Of a stretch of 5,590 nucleotides of DNA, positions 1-5,590 are shown one piece after another. Every line of letters starts with the position of its first letter. Positions within the stretch are counted from its first letter, which is position 1. A program made the position numbers and the translations under genes. Source of the stretch: Agrobacterium fabrum (lineage in GTDB: Bacteria; Pseudomonadota; Alphaproteobacteria; Rhizobiales; Rhizobiaceae); NCBI GenBank assembly GCA_003241215.1, contig QFOL01000284.1:1-5590 (forward strand). The letters are read 5' to 3'. The notes under the pieces were generated by a model. The model did not search any database, had not been told where the DNA came from, and was given only the letters and a program-made list of their open reading frames with translations.

Positions 1-606
1 GTCCTTGCCAAGCGGCTCGACAGAATGGCGCATCACAAGCGGCATCTGCGCCATGGTGAAGATGATGGTGATCGGCATGGTGCCCCAGACCTTGAAGGCT
101 ACCCAGGTGTCTGTAGAGAACATGCGCCAGACAACCTCGTTCAGTACCGCCAGAAAGAGGAAAAAGATGCCCCAGCGCAGCGTCAGCTTGCGCCAGCCCT
201 CATCCGTGAGCTTGAAGGCGGAATTGAAGACGTAACCGAGCAGCGATTGGCCGAAGAACAGGCCGCCCAGCAGAATAACGCCAAACAGCGTGTTGACGAT
301 GGTCGGCTTCATCTTGATGAAAGTGTCGTTCTGCAACCACAAGGTCAGAGCGCCGAACACGAAGACGACGATGCCTGAAATAAGCGGCATGATCGGCAGC
401 TTGCGCGTCAGCACCCAGGAAACGGAGAGCGCAATCGCCGTTGCGATCATGAACAGGCCGGTGGCGATGAAGATCGGGCCACCAAACTCTGTCAGAACCG
501 GAAAAGTGGTAGCAAGCCATTCACCGCGGGAATTGGCGAAAAAGAAAACGACGAGCGGGCCAAGCTCAAGCACGAATTTCAGGAGCGGGCTGATTTCCGC
601 CACCAT
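1..606 (-). CDS. ispZ: IspZ/YciB, septation protein A, inner membrane (partial, C-terminus cut by window edge)
   Basis: This is the inner-membrane-spanning protein of the YciB/IspZ (septation protein A) family. In Escherichia coli and Shigella it is linked to normal septation and envelope integrity; its biochemical activity is unknown. Visible are 202 residues counted from the internal ATG at 604-606, ending VEPLGKD at the edge, so only a few residues are probably missing. Hydrophobic segments lie near residues 11-25, 43-66, 72-91, 102-124, 142-160 and 171-191. Family signatures include [29 protein letters not shown] and [17 protein letters not shown]. Basic residues after the second segment (TRKLP) suggest a cytoplasmic N-terminus by the positive-inside rule. 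The frame is continuous with ftsY upstream and no stop separates them. It may therefore be only the C-terminal half of a fusion, or may also be made separately from this ATG, which has AAGGA ten bases upstream. The family call is secure; the independent start is uncertain. Confidence 0.85.
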   Translation of the reverse strand, partial: MVAEISPLLKFVLELGPLVVFFFANSRGEWLATTFPVLTEFGGPIFIATGLFMIATAIALSVSWVLTRKLPIMPLISGIVVFVFGALTLWLQNDTFIKMKPTIVNTLFGVILLGGLFFGQSLLGYVFNSAFKLTDEGWRKLTLRWGIFFLFLAVLNEVVWRMFSTDTWVAFKVWGTMPITIIFTMAQMPLVMRHSVEPLGKD

Positions 607-2037
607 CTTTTCGCTTTCCTTGGCAATGGCCTTGGCGAAATCTTCCGCCTCGAAGGGCTCCAGATCATCAACACCTTCACCCACGCCGATGAAATAGACC
701 GGCAGCTTGTGTTTGGCAGCGATGGCGACGAGGATACCGCCCCGCGCCGTGCCATCCAATTTTGTCATAATCAGGCCCGAAACGCCCGCGACATTGCGGA
801 ATATCTCCACCTGGTTCATGGCGTTCTGCCCCGTCGTCGCATCCAGTGTCTGCAGCACGGTGTGCGGCGCATCCGGATCGAGCTTGCCGAGCACGCGTAC
901 GATCTTTTCCAGCTCCGCCATCAGCTCCGTCTTGTTCTGCAGGCGACCGGCCGTATCGATGATGAGAACGTCGCTTTTCTGCGCCCGCGCCTGCTCATAG
1001 GCGTCATAGGCCAGACCCGAGGCATCCGCTCCGAGCTTGGTGCCGATGAATTGCGACCCGGTGCGGTCCGCCCAGATCTTGAGCTGCTCGATGGCCGCCG
1101 CGCGGAACGTATCGCCAGCCGCCAGCATCACCTTGAGGCCGGAGCCGGAAAGCTTGGCGGCAAGCTTGCCGATGGTCGTCGTCTTGCCCGTACCGTTCAC
1201 GCCGACAACGAGAATGACATGCGGCTTGTGTGAAAGATCAAGCTCCAGCGGTTTGGCCACAGGCTTCAGGACCTTGGTGATCTCGCCGGCCATGATGCGC
1301 GCCACATCCTCGCCGCTCACATCCTTGCCGTAACGCTCGGAAGACAGGGCGCCAGTGATGCGCATGGCGGTCTCAACGCCGAGATCCGACTGGATAAGAA
1401 GATCCTCCAGCTCGTCGAGCGTGTCCTCATCCAGCTTGCGCTTGGTGAAAAGCGCCGAAATCTGCGTGGTCAGCTGCGACGACGTGCGGGCAAGCCCGGC
1501 GCGCAGGCGCTGAAACCATGTCAGTTTTACCTGCGGTACGGCAGGCGCAGGCTCCTGCCGCTCACTGGCGGACGAAAAACCCTTTGGTAGAGCTGGCGAT
1601 ATAGCGGAGGGCTCGGCGGCGGTCGCGGCTTCCGCCTCGTCGAGCAGCGCATCCATCGCATCCGCATCCAGCACGACATCCACGGCTTCCGGCAAGGCTT
1701 CATCCTGCTCTTCGGCGGCGGCTTCCGCCTGTAGCAATGACAGCGGCACCACGCCCATATCGCCGGAGAGCTCTGCACCGGGCAGAAGCGGTGCGTCCTC
1801 TTCCTCGTCATCGTCGGAAGGGACCTCGTCCGGGGCCGGCCCGCCGGCCGTCTCCATCTCCAGTTCGGAAACCGGGTCCTTGTCGACAGGGCCATGCGCT
1901 TCGGCGTCGCTCAGCGCCGCTTCGAAGGAGGCGTTTTCATTGCCGCGCTCAGGCGCGGCGTCCTCTTGCGGCCGTTCTTCCGTTTCGGCCTTGTCCTTGC
2001 CGAACGAAAAGACTTTTTTGATGAAGCCGAGGGCCAT
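1..2037 (-). CDS. ftsY: FtsY, SRP receptor GTPase, read in frame into a C-terminal IspZ/YciB membrane domain (fused ORF, 3' end outside window)
   Basis: FtsY is the membrane-associated receptor for the signal recognition particle; with Ffh it delivers ribosomes making membrane proteins to the Sec translocon, using GTP. Seen here: an N-terminal basic/hydrophobic helix ([14 protein letters not shown]), an acidic A domain to about residue 170 with a D/E run near 74-81, an N domain from about W174, and a G domain with P-loop GVNGTGKTT (279-287), DTFRAAA (309-315), DTAGR (361-365) and [10 protein letters not shown] (425-434). FtsY homology ends near residue 472 ([20 protein letters not shown]), so this part is about 477 residues, close to the E. 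coli length of 497. There is no stop afterwards: the codons for KESEK lead directly into [11 protein letters not shown] of IspZ, and the frame stays open to base 1 (679 codons in the window). The ATG at 2037 has GGGA six bases upstream and lies 32 bases after mtaB. The FtsY assignment is very secure. Whether the fusion is real or a lost stop codon or sequence error cannot be decided here. Confidence 0.9.
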   Translation of the reverse strand, partial: MALGFIKKVFSFGKDKAETEERPQEDAAPERGNENASFEAALSDAEAHGPVDKDPVSELEMETAGGPAPDEVPSDDDEEEDAPLLPGAELSGDMGVVPLSLLQAEAAAEEQDEALPEAVDVVLDADAMDALLDEAEAATAAEPSAISPALPKGFSSASERQEPAPAVPQVKLTWFQRLRAGLARTSSQLTTQISALFTKRKLDEDTLDELEDLLIQSDLGVETAMRITGALSSERYGKDVSGEDVARIMAGEITKVLKPVAKPLELDLSHKPHVILVVGVNGTGKTTTIGKLAAKLSGSGLKVMLAAGDTFRAAAIEQLKIWADRTGSQFIGTKLGADASGLAYDAYEQARAQKSDVLIIDTAGRLQNKTELMAELEKIVRVLGKLDPDAPHTVLQTLDATTGQNAMNQVEIFRNVAGVSGLIMTKLDGTARGGILVAIAAKHKLPVYFIGVGEGVDDLEPFEAEDFAKAIAKESEKMVAEISPLLKFVLELGPLVVFFFANSRGEWLATTFPVLTEFGGPIFIATGLFMIATAIALSVSWVLTRKLPIMPLISGIVVFVFGALTLWLQNDTFIKMKPTIVNTLFGVILLGGLFFGQSLLGYVFNSAFKLTDEGWRKLTLRWGIFFLFLAVLNEVVWRMFSTDTWVAFKVWGTMPITIIFTMAQMPLVMRHSVEPLGKD
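617..621 (-). promoter_or_regulatory. Possible internal ribosome binding site for ispZ
   Basis: The minus strand reads AAGGA here, ten bases before the ATG at 606-604. It lies inside the last codons of the FtsY part. The spacing is slightly long but usable. If functional, it would allow free IspZ to be made from the same message as the FtsY-IspZ fusion. A purine-rich stretch coding for Lys/Glu would look like this by chance, so the support is weak. Confidence 0.4.
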
Positions 2038-2069
2038 GGTCGTTCCCGTGTCTTTTCTCTTGTGCCGCC

Positions 2070-3344
2070 TCAGGCCACATTTGCCGCCAGAAGCTTCATG
2101 TTCAGATGTTTGCCGTTGTGGCCGGTAATCGCAACCTGCGCAAGAGTGCGCGGGAGAAGATCAGGCGCTTCCACCAGCGTGAAATTGTCGGTATGGGCAA
2201 AACCGTTGTTTTCAACGAGGATCGTCTGCTCCGAACCGACCATGCCTCGCAGATGCGCAAGCTTCAGCGCCTCGCCGCGCTCCCGAAGCCTCGCCGCACG
2301 CTCCTTCACCAGCGCCCGGTCGAGCTGCGGCATGCGGGCCGCCGGCGTGCCGGCGCGCGGGCTGTAAGGAAACACATGCAGGCTGGAAATGCCGCATTCT
2401 TCCGCAAGCGTCGCAGCGTTTTCAAACATGTCTTCCGTCTCGGTCGGAAAACCGGCGATCATATCCGCACCGAAGGCGATATCCGGCCGCAGCGACCGCA
2501 CCTCGTGACAGAAGCGAATGGCATCTGCCCGCAAATGGCGGCGTTTCATGCGTTTGAGGATCATGTCGTCGCCATGCTGGAGGGACAGGTGCAGATGCGG
2601 CATGAAACGCGGCTCATCGGCAATCAGATCCATGAGATGATGGTCGGCCTCGATACTGTCGATGGAGGAGAGCCGCAAACGCAGGATGTCCGGCACCTGC
2701 TTCAGCAAGGTCTTGGCGAGGTAACCGAGGGAAGGTTCACCGGGCAGGTCCGCGCCGTAACTCGTGGCGTCCACCCCGGTCAGCACGATTTCGCGATAAC
2801 CGCTTTCCGTCAGCCTGCGCGCCTGATCCACCACCGCACCCATCGGCACGGAGCGGGAATTGCCGCGCCCATAAGGAATGATGCAGAAGGTACAGCGATG
2901 ATCGCAGCCGTTCTGCACCTGAATGAAGGCGCGCACATGCCCGTCTATGTGCTTCACCATCTGCGGCGCGGTAGCCTTGATGCTCATGATGTCGTTGACA
3001 CGCAGCTTTTCTTCCGCCGAGACGCCGAAATCCGGCAGCGCGCGATAGGAGGCACTTTTCAGCTTCTCCTCATTGCCCAGCACCGCATCAACCTCCGGCA
3101 TTTCGGCAAAAGTCTGCTTCTCGGTCTGGGCGGCGCAGCCGGTAACGATGATGCGCGCATGCGGATTGTCGCGCCGTGCCCGGCGGATGGCCTGGCGCGC
3201 CTGGCGCACCGCCTCGCCCGTCACCGCACAGGTATTGACCAGCACGGCGTTGTTGAGCCCGGCCTTTTCGGCCTCCGCCCGCATCACTTCCGATTCATAG
3301 GTGTTGAGACGACAGCCGAAGGTTATGACCTCGACGCCGCTCAT
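2070..3344 (-). CDS. mtaB: MtaB, tRNA t6A37 methylthiotransferase (radical SAM)
   Basis: MtaB converts N6-threonylcarbamoyladenosine at position 37 to its 2-methylthio form (ms2t6A) in tRNAs reading ANN codons, using S-adenosylmethionine and two [4Fe-4S] clusters. The 424-residue protein shows the full family order. The N-terminal MTTase domain carries the cluster cysteines C11 (FGCRLN), C39 (VNTCAVT) and C70 (VTGCAAQ). The radical SAM CxxxCxxC is C147, C151, C154 ([17 protein letters not shown]), and a C-terminal TRAM-like domain spans about 365-424. The B. subtilis enzyme is about 450 residues. The start chosen is the ATG at 3344, which begins [14 protein letters not shown] and has AGGGGG four bases upstream. 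A longer in-frame start at 3461 would add 39 residues that lie wholly inside dapF and look unlike any MTTase N-terminus. It overlaps the dapF stop in an ATGA, implying translational coupling. NTCAVT and the overall length favour MtaB over MiaB or RimO. Confidence 0.92.
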   Translation of the reverse strand: MSGVEVITFGCRLNTYESEVMRAEAEKAGLNNAVLVNTCAVTGEAVRQARQAIRRARRDNPHARIIVTGCAAQTEKQTFAEMPEVDAVLGNEEKLKSASYRALPDFGVSAEEKLRVNDIMSIKATAPQMVKHIDGHVRAFIQVQNGCDHRCTFCIIPYGRGNSRSVPMGAVVDQARRLTESGYREIVLTGVDATSYGADLPGEPSLGYLAKTLLKQVPDILRLRLSSIDSIEADHHLMDLIADEPRFMPHLHLSLQHGDDMILKRMKRRHLRADAIRFCHEVRSLRPDIAFGADMIAGFPTETEDMFENAATLAEECGISSLHVFPYSPRAGTPAARMPQLDRALVKERAARLRERGEALKLAHLRGMVGSEQTILVENNGFAHTDNFTLVEAPDLLPRTLAQVAITGHNGKHLNMKLLAANVA

Positions 3345-4243
3345 ACGGCCCCCTGCTCCGCCACAACATCCCGCGACCACGCGCCGGTTACGGGATCGAC
3401 GGAACCGGACCATTCCCATTCGGCCGGGCCGGTCATGATGACGTGGTTGTCCTCGCGCCAATCGATGGTCAGCGGCACACGGATGGGGCTGGAGGCGACA
3501 TCGATTGTGACCTTTCTGCCGGTGCGGCCCGTGCGTGCCGCAGAAACCGCTGAAGCGCAGGCGGCCGAACCGCAGGCGAGTGTCAATCCAGCGCCCCGTT
3601 CCCAGGTGCGGGTACGCAGCGCGCTGTCGGAAATCACCTGCGCCAGTGTGATATTGGCCTTTTCCGGAAACATCGGATGGTTCTCGAGCAGCGGCCCGAA
3701 ACGTTCGAGATCGAACTCCATCGGATCGCGATCCACCCAGAAGATAGCATGCGGATTGCCCATGGACATGACAGCGGGCGAATGCAGGATCGGGGCGTCG
3801 ATCGGCCCGATCTGCAATTCGATGCGGCTGGTATCATGGAACTCCTCCGAAAGCGGAATGTCGTTCCAGCGGAAATGCGGTAGGCCCATATCGACGGAAA
3901 TCATGCCGTCTTCATGTTCGACGGCATTGAGGATGCCCGCCACCGTCTGGAAGGTGAAGCTGGTCTTGCCGGTTTCGGAAGACAGGGCCTGCACCACGCA
4001 GCGTGTGCCATTGCCACAAGCCTGCGCCTTCGTACCATCGCAATTGAGAATATCGATAAAGGCATCCGTGCCACTGACACGCGGATCGTGGATGGCCATG
4101 ATCTGGTCGAACTGGGTCGAAGGATCGGCGTTCAGCGCAATCGCGGCTTCAGGCGTGACCATATCCTTGCGGCCGCGCATGTCGATAACGAGGATCTTGT
4201 TGCCAAGCCCGTTCATCTTCGCAAATTCGACCGTATCCGCCAT
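3341..4243 (-). CDS. dapF: DapF, diaminopimelate epimerase
   Basis: DapF is a cofactor-independent cytoplasmic epimerase that turns LL-2,6-diaminopimelate into the meso form, the precursor of lysine and of the peptidoglycan cross-linking residue. The 300-residue protein has the N-terminal signature [13 protein letters not shown] and both catalytic cysteines in their motifs: C76 in QACGNGTRC and C224 in [11 protein letters not shown]. Other conserved pieces are [11 protein letters not shown] (161-171), FPEKANI (192-198) and RTWERGAG (212-219). The start [15 protein letters not shown] at 4243 is preferred because it fits the family's usual N-terminus. An in-frame ATG at 4282 would add 13 residues ([13 protein letters not shown]) and cannot be excluded; it has GGGGAAAT just upstream, while the ATG at 4243 has only a weak AGGG. 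The gene leads the run dapF-mtaB-ftsY and overlaps mtaB by four bases. GSAAC in place of GSGAC at the second cysteine is, as I recall, normal for alphaproteobacteria. Confidence 0.94.
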   Translation of the reverse strand: MADTVEFAKMNGLGNKILVIDMRGRKDMVTPEAAIALNADPSTQFDQIMAIHDPRVSGTDAFIDILNCDGTKAQACGNGTRCVVQALSSETGKTSFTFQTVAGILNAVEHEDGMISVDMGLPHFRWNDIPLSEEFHDTSRIELQIGPIDAPILHSPAVMSMGNPHAIFWVDRDPMEFDLERFGPLLENHPMFPEKANITLAQVISDSALRTRTWERGAGLTLACGSAACASAVSAARTGRTGRKVTIDVASSPIRVPLTIDWREDNHVIMTGPAEWEWSGSVDPVTGAWSRDVVAEQGAV

Positions 4244-4364
4244 TGCCCTAAACCTGAAAACTGTCTGAAAATCGGATTGCATAGGGGATTTCCCCGCGCT
4301 TTCGCCCTATATGGCGGAAAGGCCGGCAAATTACCAGACTGTTACGGCGCAAACGGGGCAGCGA
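4244..4364 (-). other. dapF leader region with a small hairpin
   Basis: This 121-base stretch lies between the hydrolase stop and the dapF start. It holds a five-base inverted repeat at 4284-4295 (GGGGA, loop TT, TCCCC on the plus strand) just before the alternative dapF ATG at 4282. The repeat has no run of T after it, so it is not a convincing intrinsic terminator. It might partly hide the ribosome binding site of that alternative start. I see no other gene or RNA here. Confidence 0.4.
4306..4311 (-). promoter_or_regulatory. Weak -10-like box for the dapF operon
   Basis: The minus strand reads TATAGG here, about 63 bases before the preferred dapF ATG. Transcription would begin near 4299. 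No good -35 sequence sits 16-18 bases upstream; the nearest match is GTAATT or TGGTAA. Some promoter is expected if the upstream hydrolase gene is independently controlled, but dapF could also be read through from that gene. Confidence 0.25.
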
Positions 4365-5435
4365 TCAGGCGGAAGGCACGTCGAAAACCTCGCCGGGGCG
4401 CATCGGCCGGAAACGGCTCTCATCCACCCCCTGCCCCGTCAATGCTGCCTTGAGGGCCGTAAGCGGCGCATCAACGGCCTCATCGGTCAGCTGCACCGTG
4501 CCCCAGTGATGGCCGCAAACATGCGCCGCGCCGCAAAGCTTCATGCCTTCCACGGCTTCTGCCGGGTTCTGGTGCTGGCCCTTCATGAACCAGCGCGGCT
4601 CGTAAGCGCCGAAAGGCAGGTTCGCGAGGCGGAAATCGCCGTGCTTCTTGCGTGCGGCGTGATAGTTGAGGCCATCATGAAAGCCGGTATCACCAATATG
4701 GTAGATTTTACCGCCTGGCGTTTCGATGACAAAGGCAGCCCATAACGCCATGCTTCGGTCGTTCAGACCGCGGGCCGACCAGTGATGGCATGGCTCGAAA
4801 TGAATTTTCACCGAACCTGTCTCCACCACATCGCCCCAGTCGCCCACCTCGATACGTGCCGCCTCGACCCCGGTGCGGATGATAGCGTCATTGCCAAGCG
4901 GTGTGATGAAAAGCGGCTTATGCGCCACATGCAGGCGCTTCAGCGTCTCAATATCGAGATGGTCGTAATGATTATGCGTCACCAGCACCAGATCGATGGG
5001 CGGCAAATCCTCAAAACGGATGCCAGGCGGATTGACCCGCTTGGGACCGGCGAAGCTGAACGGACTGGTACGCTGCGACCACACCGGATCGATGAGAATA
5101 TTCAGACCCGCCGTCTGGATGAGAAACGAGGCATGGCCGACGAAGGTAACGCGCATGTCCACGCCTTCGATCCGGGCTTCCGGTTTTGCGAAGGGAAAGG
5201 GGCTCGGATAGTTTTCCGGCCAGGTGGCGCGCTCGCCATTGAAGCGCCATTTCAGCAGGCCCATGAAATTGCCGGGCGGCGTGCCGCCGGGATTGAAGAA
5301 GCGCACCCCGTCGAAATGATCGGAGATCGGGCCGCTATAATAGGCGCTGGCGCTCGAACGACGGGCATAAAGGCCGCCGCCCGCCAGAGCGAGCAGGCCA
5401 AGAGCGGAAAAACGAAAGAAGTTTCGACGTTTCAT
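4365..5435 (-). CDS. Metallo-beta-lactamase-fold hydrolase, NAPE-PLD/UlaG type, with Tat-like leader
   Basis: A 356-residue zinc-dependent hydrolase. The metal-binding motif THNHYDHLD gives H154, H156, D158 and H159. Further family landmarks are PCHHWSARGL (215-224), HIGDTG (246-251), FGAYEPRWFM (275-284), HQNPAEAV (288-295) and CGHHWGTVQLTDE (307-319). This pattern matches the family of N-acyl-phosphatidylethanolamine phospholipase D, though the substrate in bacteria is usually unknown. The N-terminus MKRRNFFRFSALGLLALAGG resembles a twin-arginine signal (RRNFFR followed by a hydrophobic stretch) with a possible AxA cleavage site after SASA (residue 31), so the enzyme may act in the periplasm or be anchored to the membrane. 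The start at 5435 was chosen over an in-frame ATG at 5501 because it begins directly with the leader and fits the promoter at 5442-5470. It has no clear Shine-Dalgarno sequence. It lies 121 bases upstream of dapF, probably as a separate transcription unit. Confidence 0.85.
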   Translation of the reverse strand: MKRRNFFRFSALGLLALAGGGLYARRSSASAYYSGPISDHFDGVRFFNPGGTPPGNFMGLLKWRFNGERATWPENYPSPFPFAKPEARIEGVDMRVTFVGHASFLIQTAGLNILIDPVWSQRTSPFSFAGPKRVNPPGIRFEDLPPIDLVLVTHNHYDHLDIETLKRLHVAHKPLFITPLGNDAIIRTGVEAARIEVGDWGDVVETGSVKIHFEPCHHWSARGLNDRSMALWAAFVIETPGGKIYHIGDTGFHDGLNYHAARKKHGDFRLANLPFGAYEPRWFMKGQHQNPAEAVEGMKLCGAAHVCGHHWGTVQLTDEAVDAPLTALKAALTGQGVDESRFRPMRPGEVFDVPSA

Positions 5436-5441
5436 GACAAA

Positions 5442-5470
5442 GGTATAGGAAGCGGAATGGCGTCGTTCAA
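5442..5470 (-). promoter_or_regulatory. Sigma-70-type promoter for the hydrolase gene, likely leaderless
   Basis: On the minus strand the -35 TTGAAC (5470-5465) is followed by exactly 17 bases and then the -10 TATACC (5447-5442). Six bases (TTTGTC) then separate the -10 from the ATG at 5435, so the predicted first transcribed base is the A of that ATG. No ribosome binding site is seen upstream of the ATG, which agrees with a leaderless message. The match to the consensus is good, but no experiment is available. Confidence 0.6.
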
Positions 5471-5546
5471 GCACCGCCAATCGCGACCTATGACCGATCA
5501 CGCAAAGATGAAATGCAGGCTTTGTCGGGCGGAAACCAACGCTGCC

Positions 5547-5575
5547 TTGACTTTTCCGGCACTTTCCTGTTTATC
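5547..5575 (+). promoter_or_regulatory. Rightward promoter-like element leading out of the window
   Basis: The plus strand has TTGACT (5547-5552), 17 bases, then TTTATC (5570-5575). Transcription would begin near 5582 and head right, divergent from the hydrolase gene. The gene it would serve lies outside the window. In rhizobia I recall ffh, the SRP protein gene, near dapF in the opposite direction, so ffh is a reasonable guess but is not visible here. Confidence 0.45.
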
Positions 5576-5590
5576 CCGCCCATCAGCTGG

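Noticed and set aside
200..520. A 106-codon minus-strand open frame within ispZ
   Set aside because: The other minus-strand frame gives the full IspZ motifs; this one yields only His/Arg-rich sequence.
1797..1818. Simple repeat (TCC/TCG-rich tract)
   Set aside because: It is explained by the Asp/Glu codons of the FtsY acidic domain, not by an independent repeat.
1527..1895. A 122-codon minus-strand open frame within ftsY
   Set aside because: It is a shifted frame over the acidic A-domain coding region of FtsY; the Pro/Arg-rich translation has no family resemblance.
3345..3461. Longer mtaB start adding 39 residues
   Set aside because: The extra segment lies inside dapF coding sequence, is Arg/Gly-rich, and precedes a typical MTTase N-terminus; the ATGA overlap gives a better start.
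2106..4268. A 720-codon open frame on the plus strand opposite mtaB and dapF
   Set aside because: It spans two clearly recognised minus-strand genes and their junction. Its translation has no recognisable domain and is rich in Arg/His/Gln, typical of an antisense shadow in GC-rich DNA.
4284..4295. Inverted repeat as an intrinsic terminator after the hydrolase gene
   Set aside because: The arms are only five bases with a two-base loop and no T run follows, so it is too weak for a terminator.
5436..5501. Longer hydrolase start adding 22 residues
   Set aside because: It would bury the twin-arginine-like leader and overlap the promoter; the leader begins naturally at 5435.

Overview
The window looks like chromosomal DNA from an alphaproteobacterium of the Rhizobiaceae, most likely the Agrobacterium/Rhizobium group. 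The reasons are high GC content, alphaproteobacterial versions of DapF and IspZ, and the gene order dapF-mtaB-ftsY-ispZ, which I recall from rhizobia. The assignment is by recognition, not by a database search. Everything coding lies on the minus strand, so the window reads right to left.

Layout from right to left. Bases 5436-5590 are a short intergenic region. It carries a strong-looking minus-strand promoter placed so that transcription would start at the A of the next gene's ATG (leaderless), and a second promoter-like element facing right, out of the window. Bases 4365-5435 encode a metallo-beta-lactamase-fold hydrolase of the NAPE-PLD/UlaG type with a twin-arginine-like leader. Bases 4244-4364 are a short leader with a weak promoter candidate. 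Then follow dapF (diaminopimelate epimerase, 3341-4243), mtaB (tRNA methylthiotransferase, 2070-3344, overlapping dapF by ATGA), and ftsY (SRP receptor, starting at 2037, 32 bases after mtaB). The region of ispZ/yciB (septation protein A, inner membrane) runs off the left edge.

The most notable point is the ftsY-ispZ junction. The FtsY reading frame has no stop codon after its last G-domain helix. It continues in the same frame into the IspZ sequence and stays open to base 1. As given, the sequence encodes an SRP receptor of about 477 residues fused to a polytopic membrane protein. An internal ATG at 604-606 with an AAGGA upstream could also give free IspZ.

The tight spacing of dapF-mtaB-ftsY-ispZ suggests one transcription unit that combines lysine/peptidoglycan precursor synthesis, tRNA modification, membrane protein targeting and a cell-envelope/septation membrane protein. 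The hydrolase upstream appears to have its own promoter. Apart from the fused frame, these are well-known gene families and I see no mobile element, CRISPR array, tRNA or rRNA.
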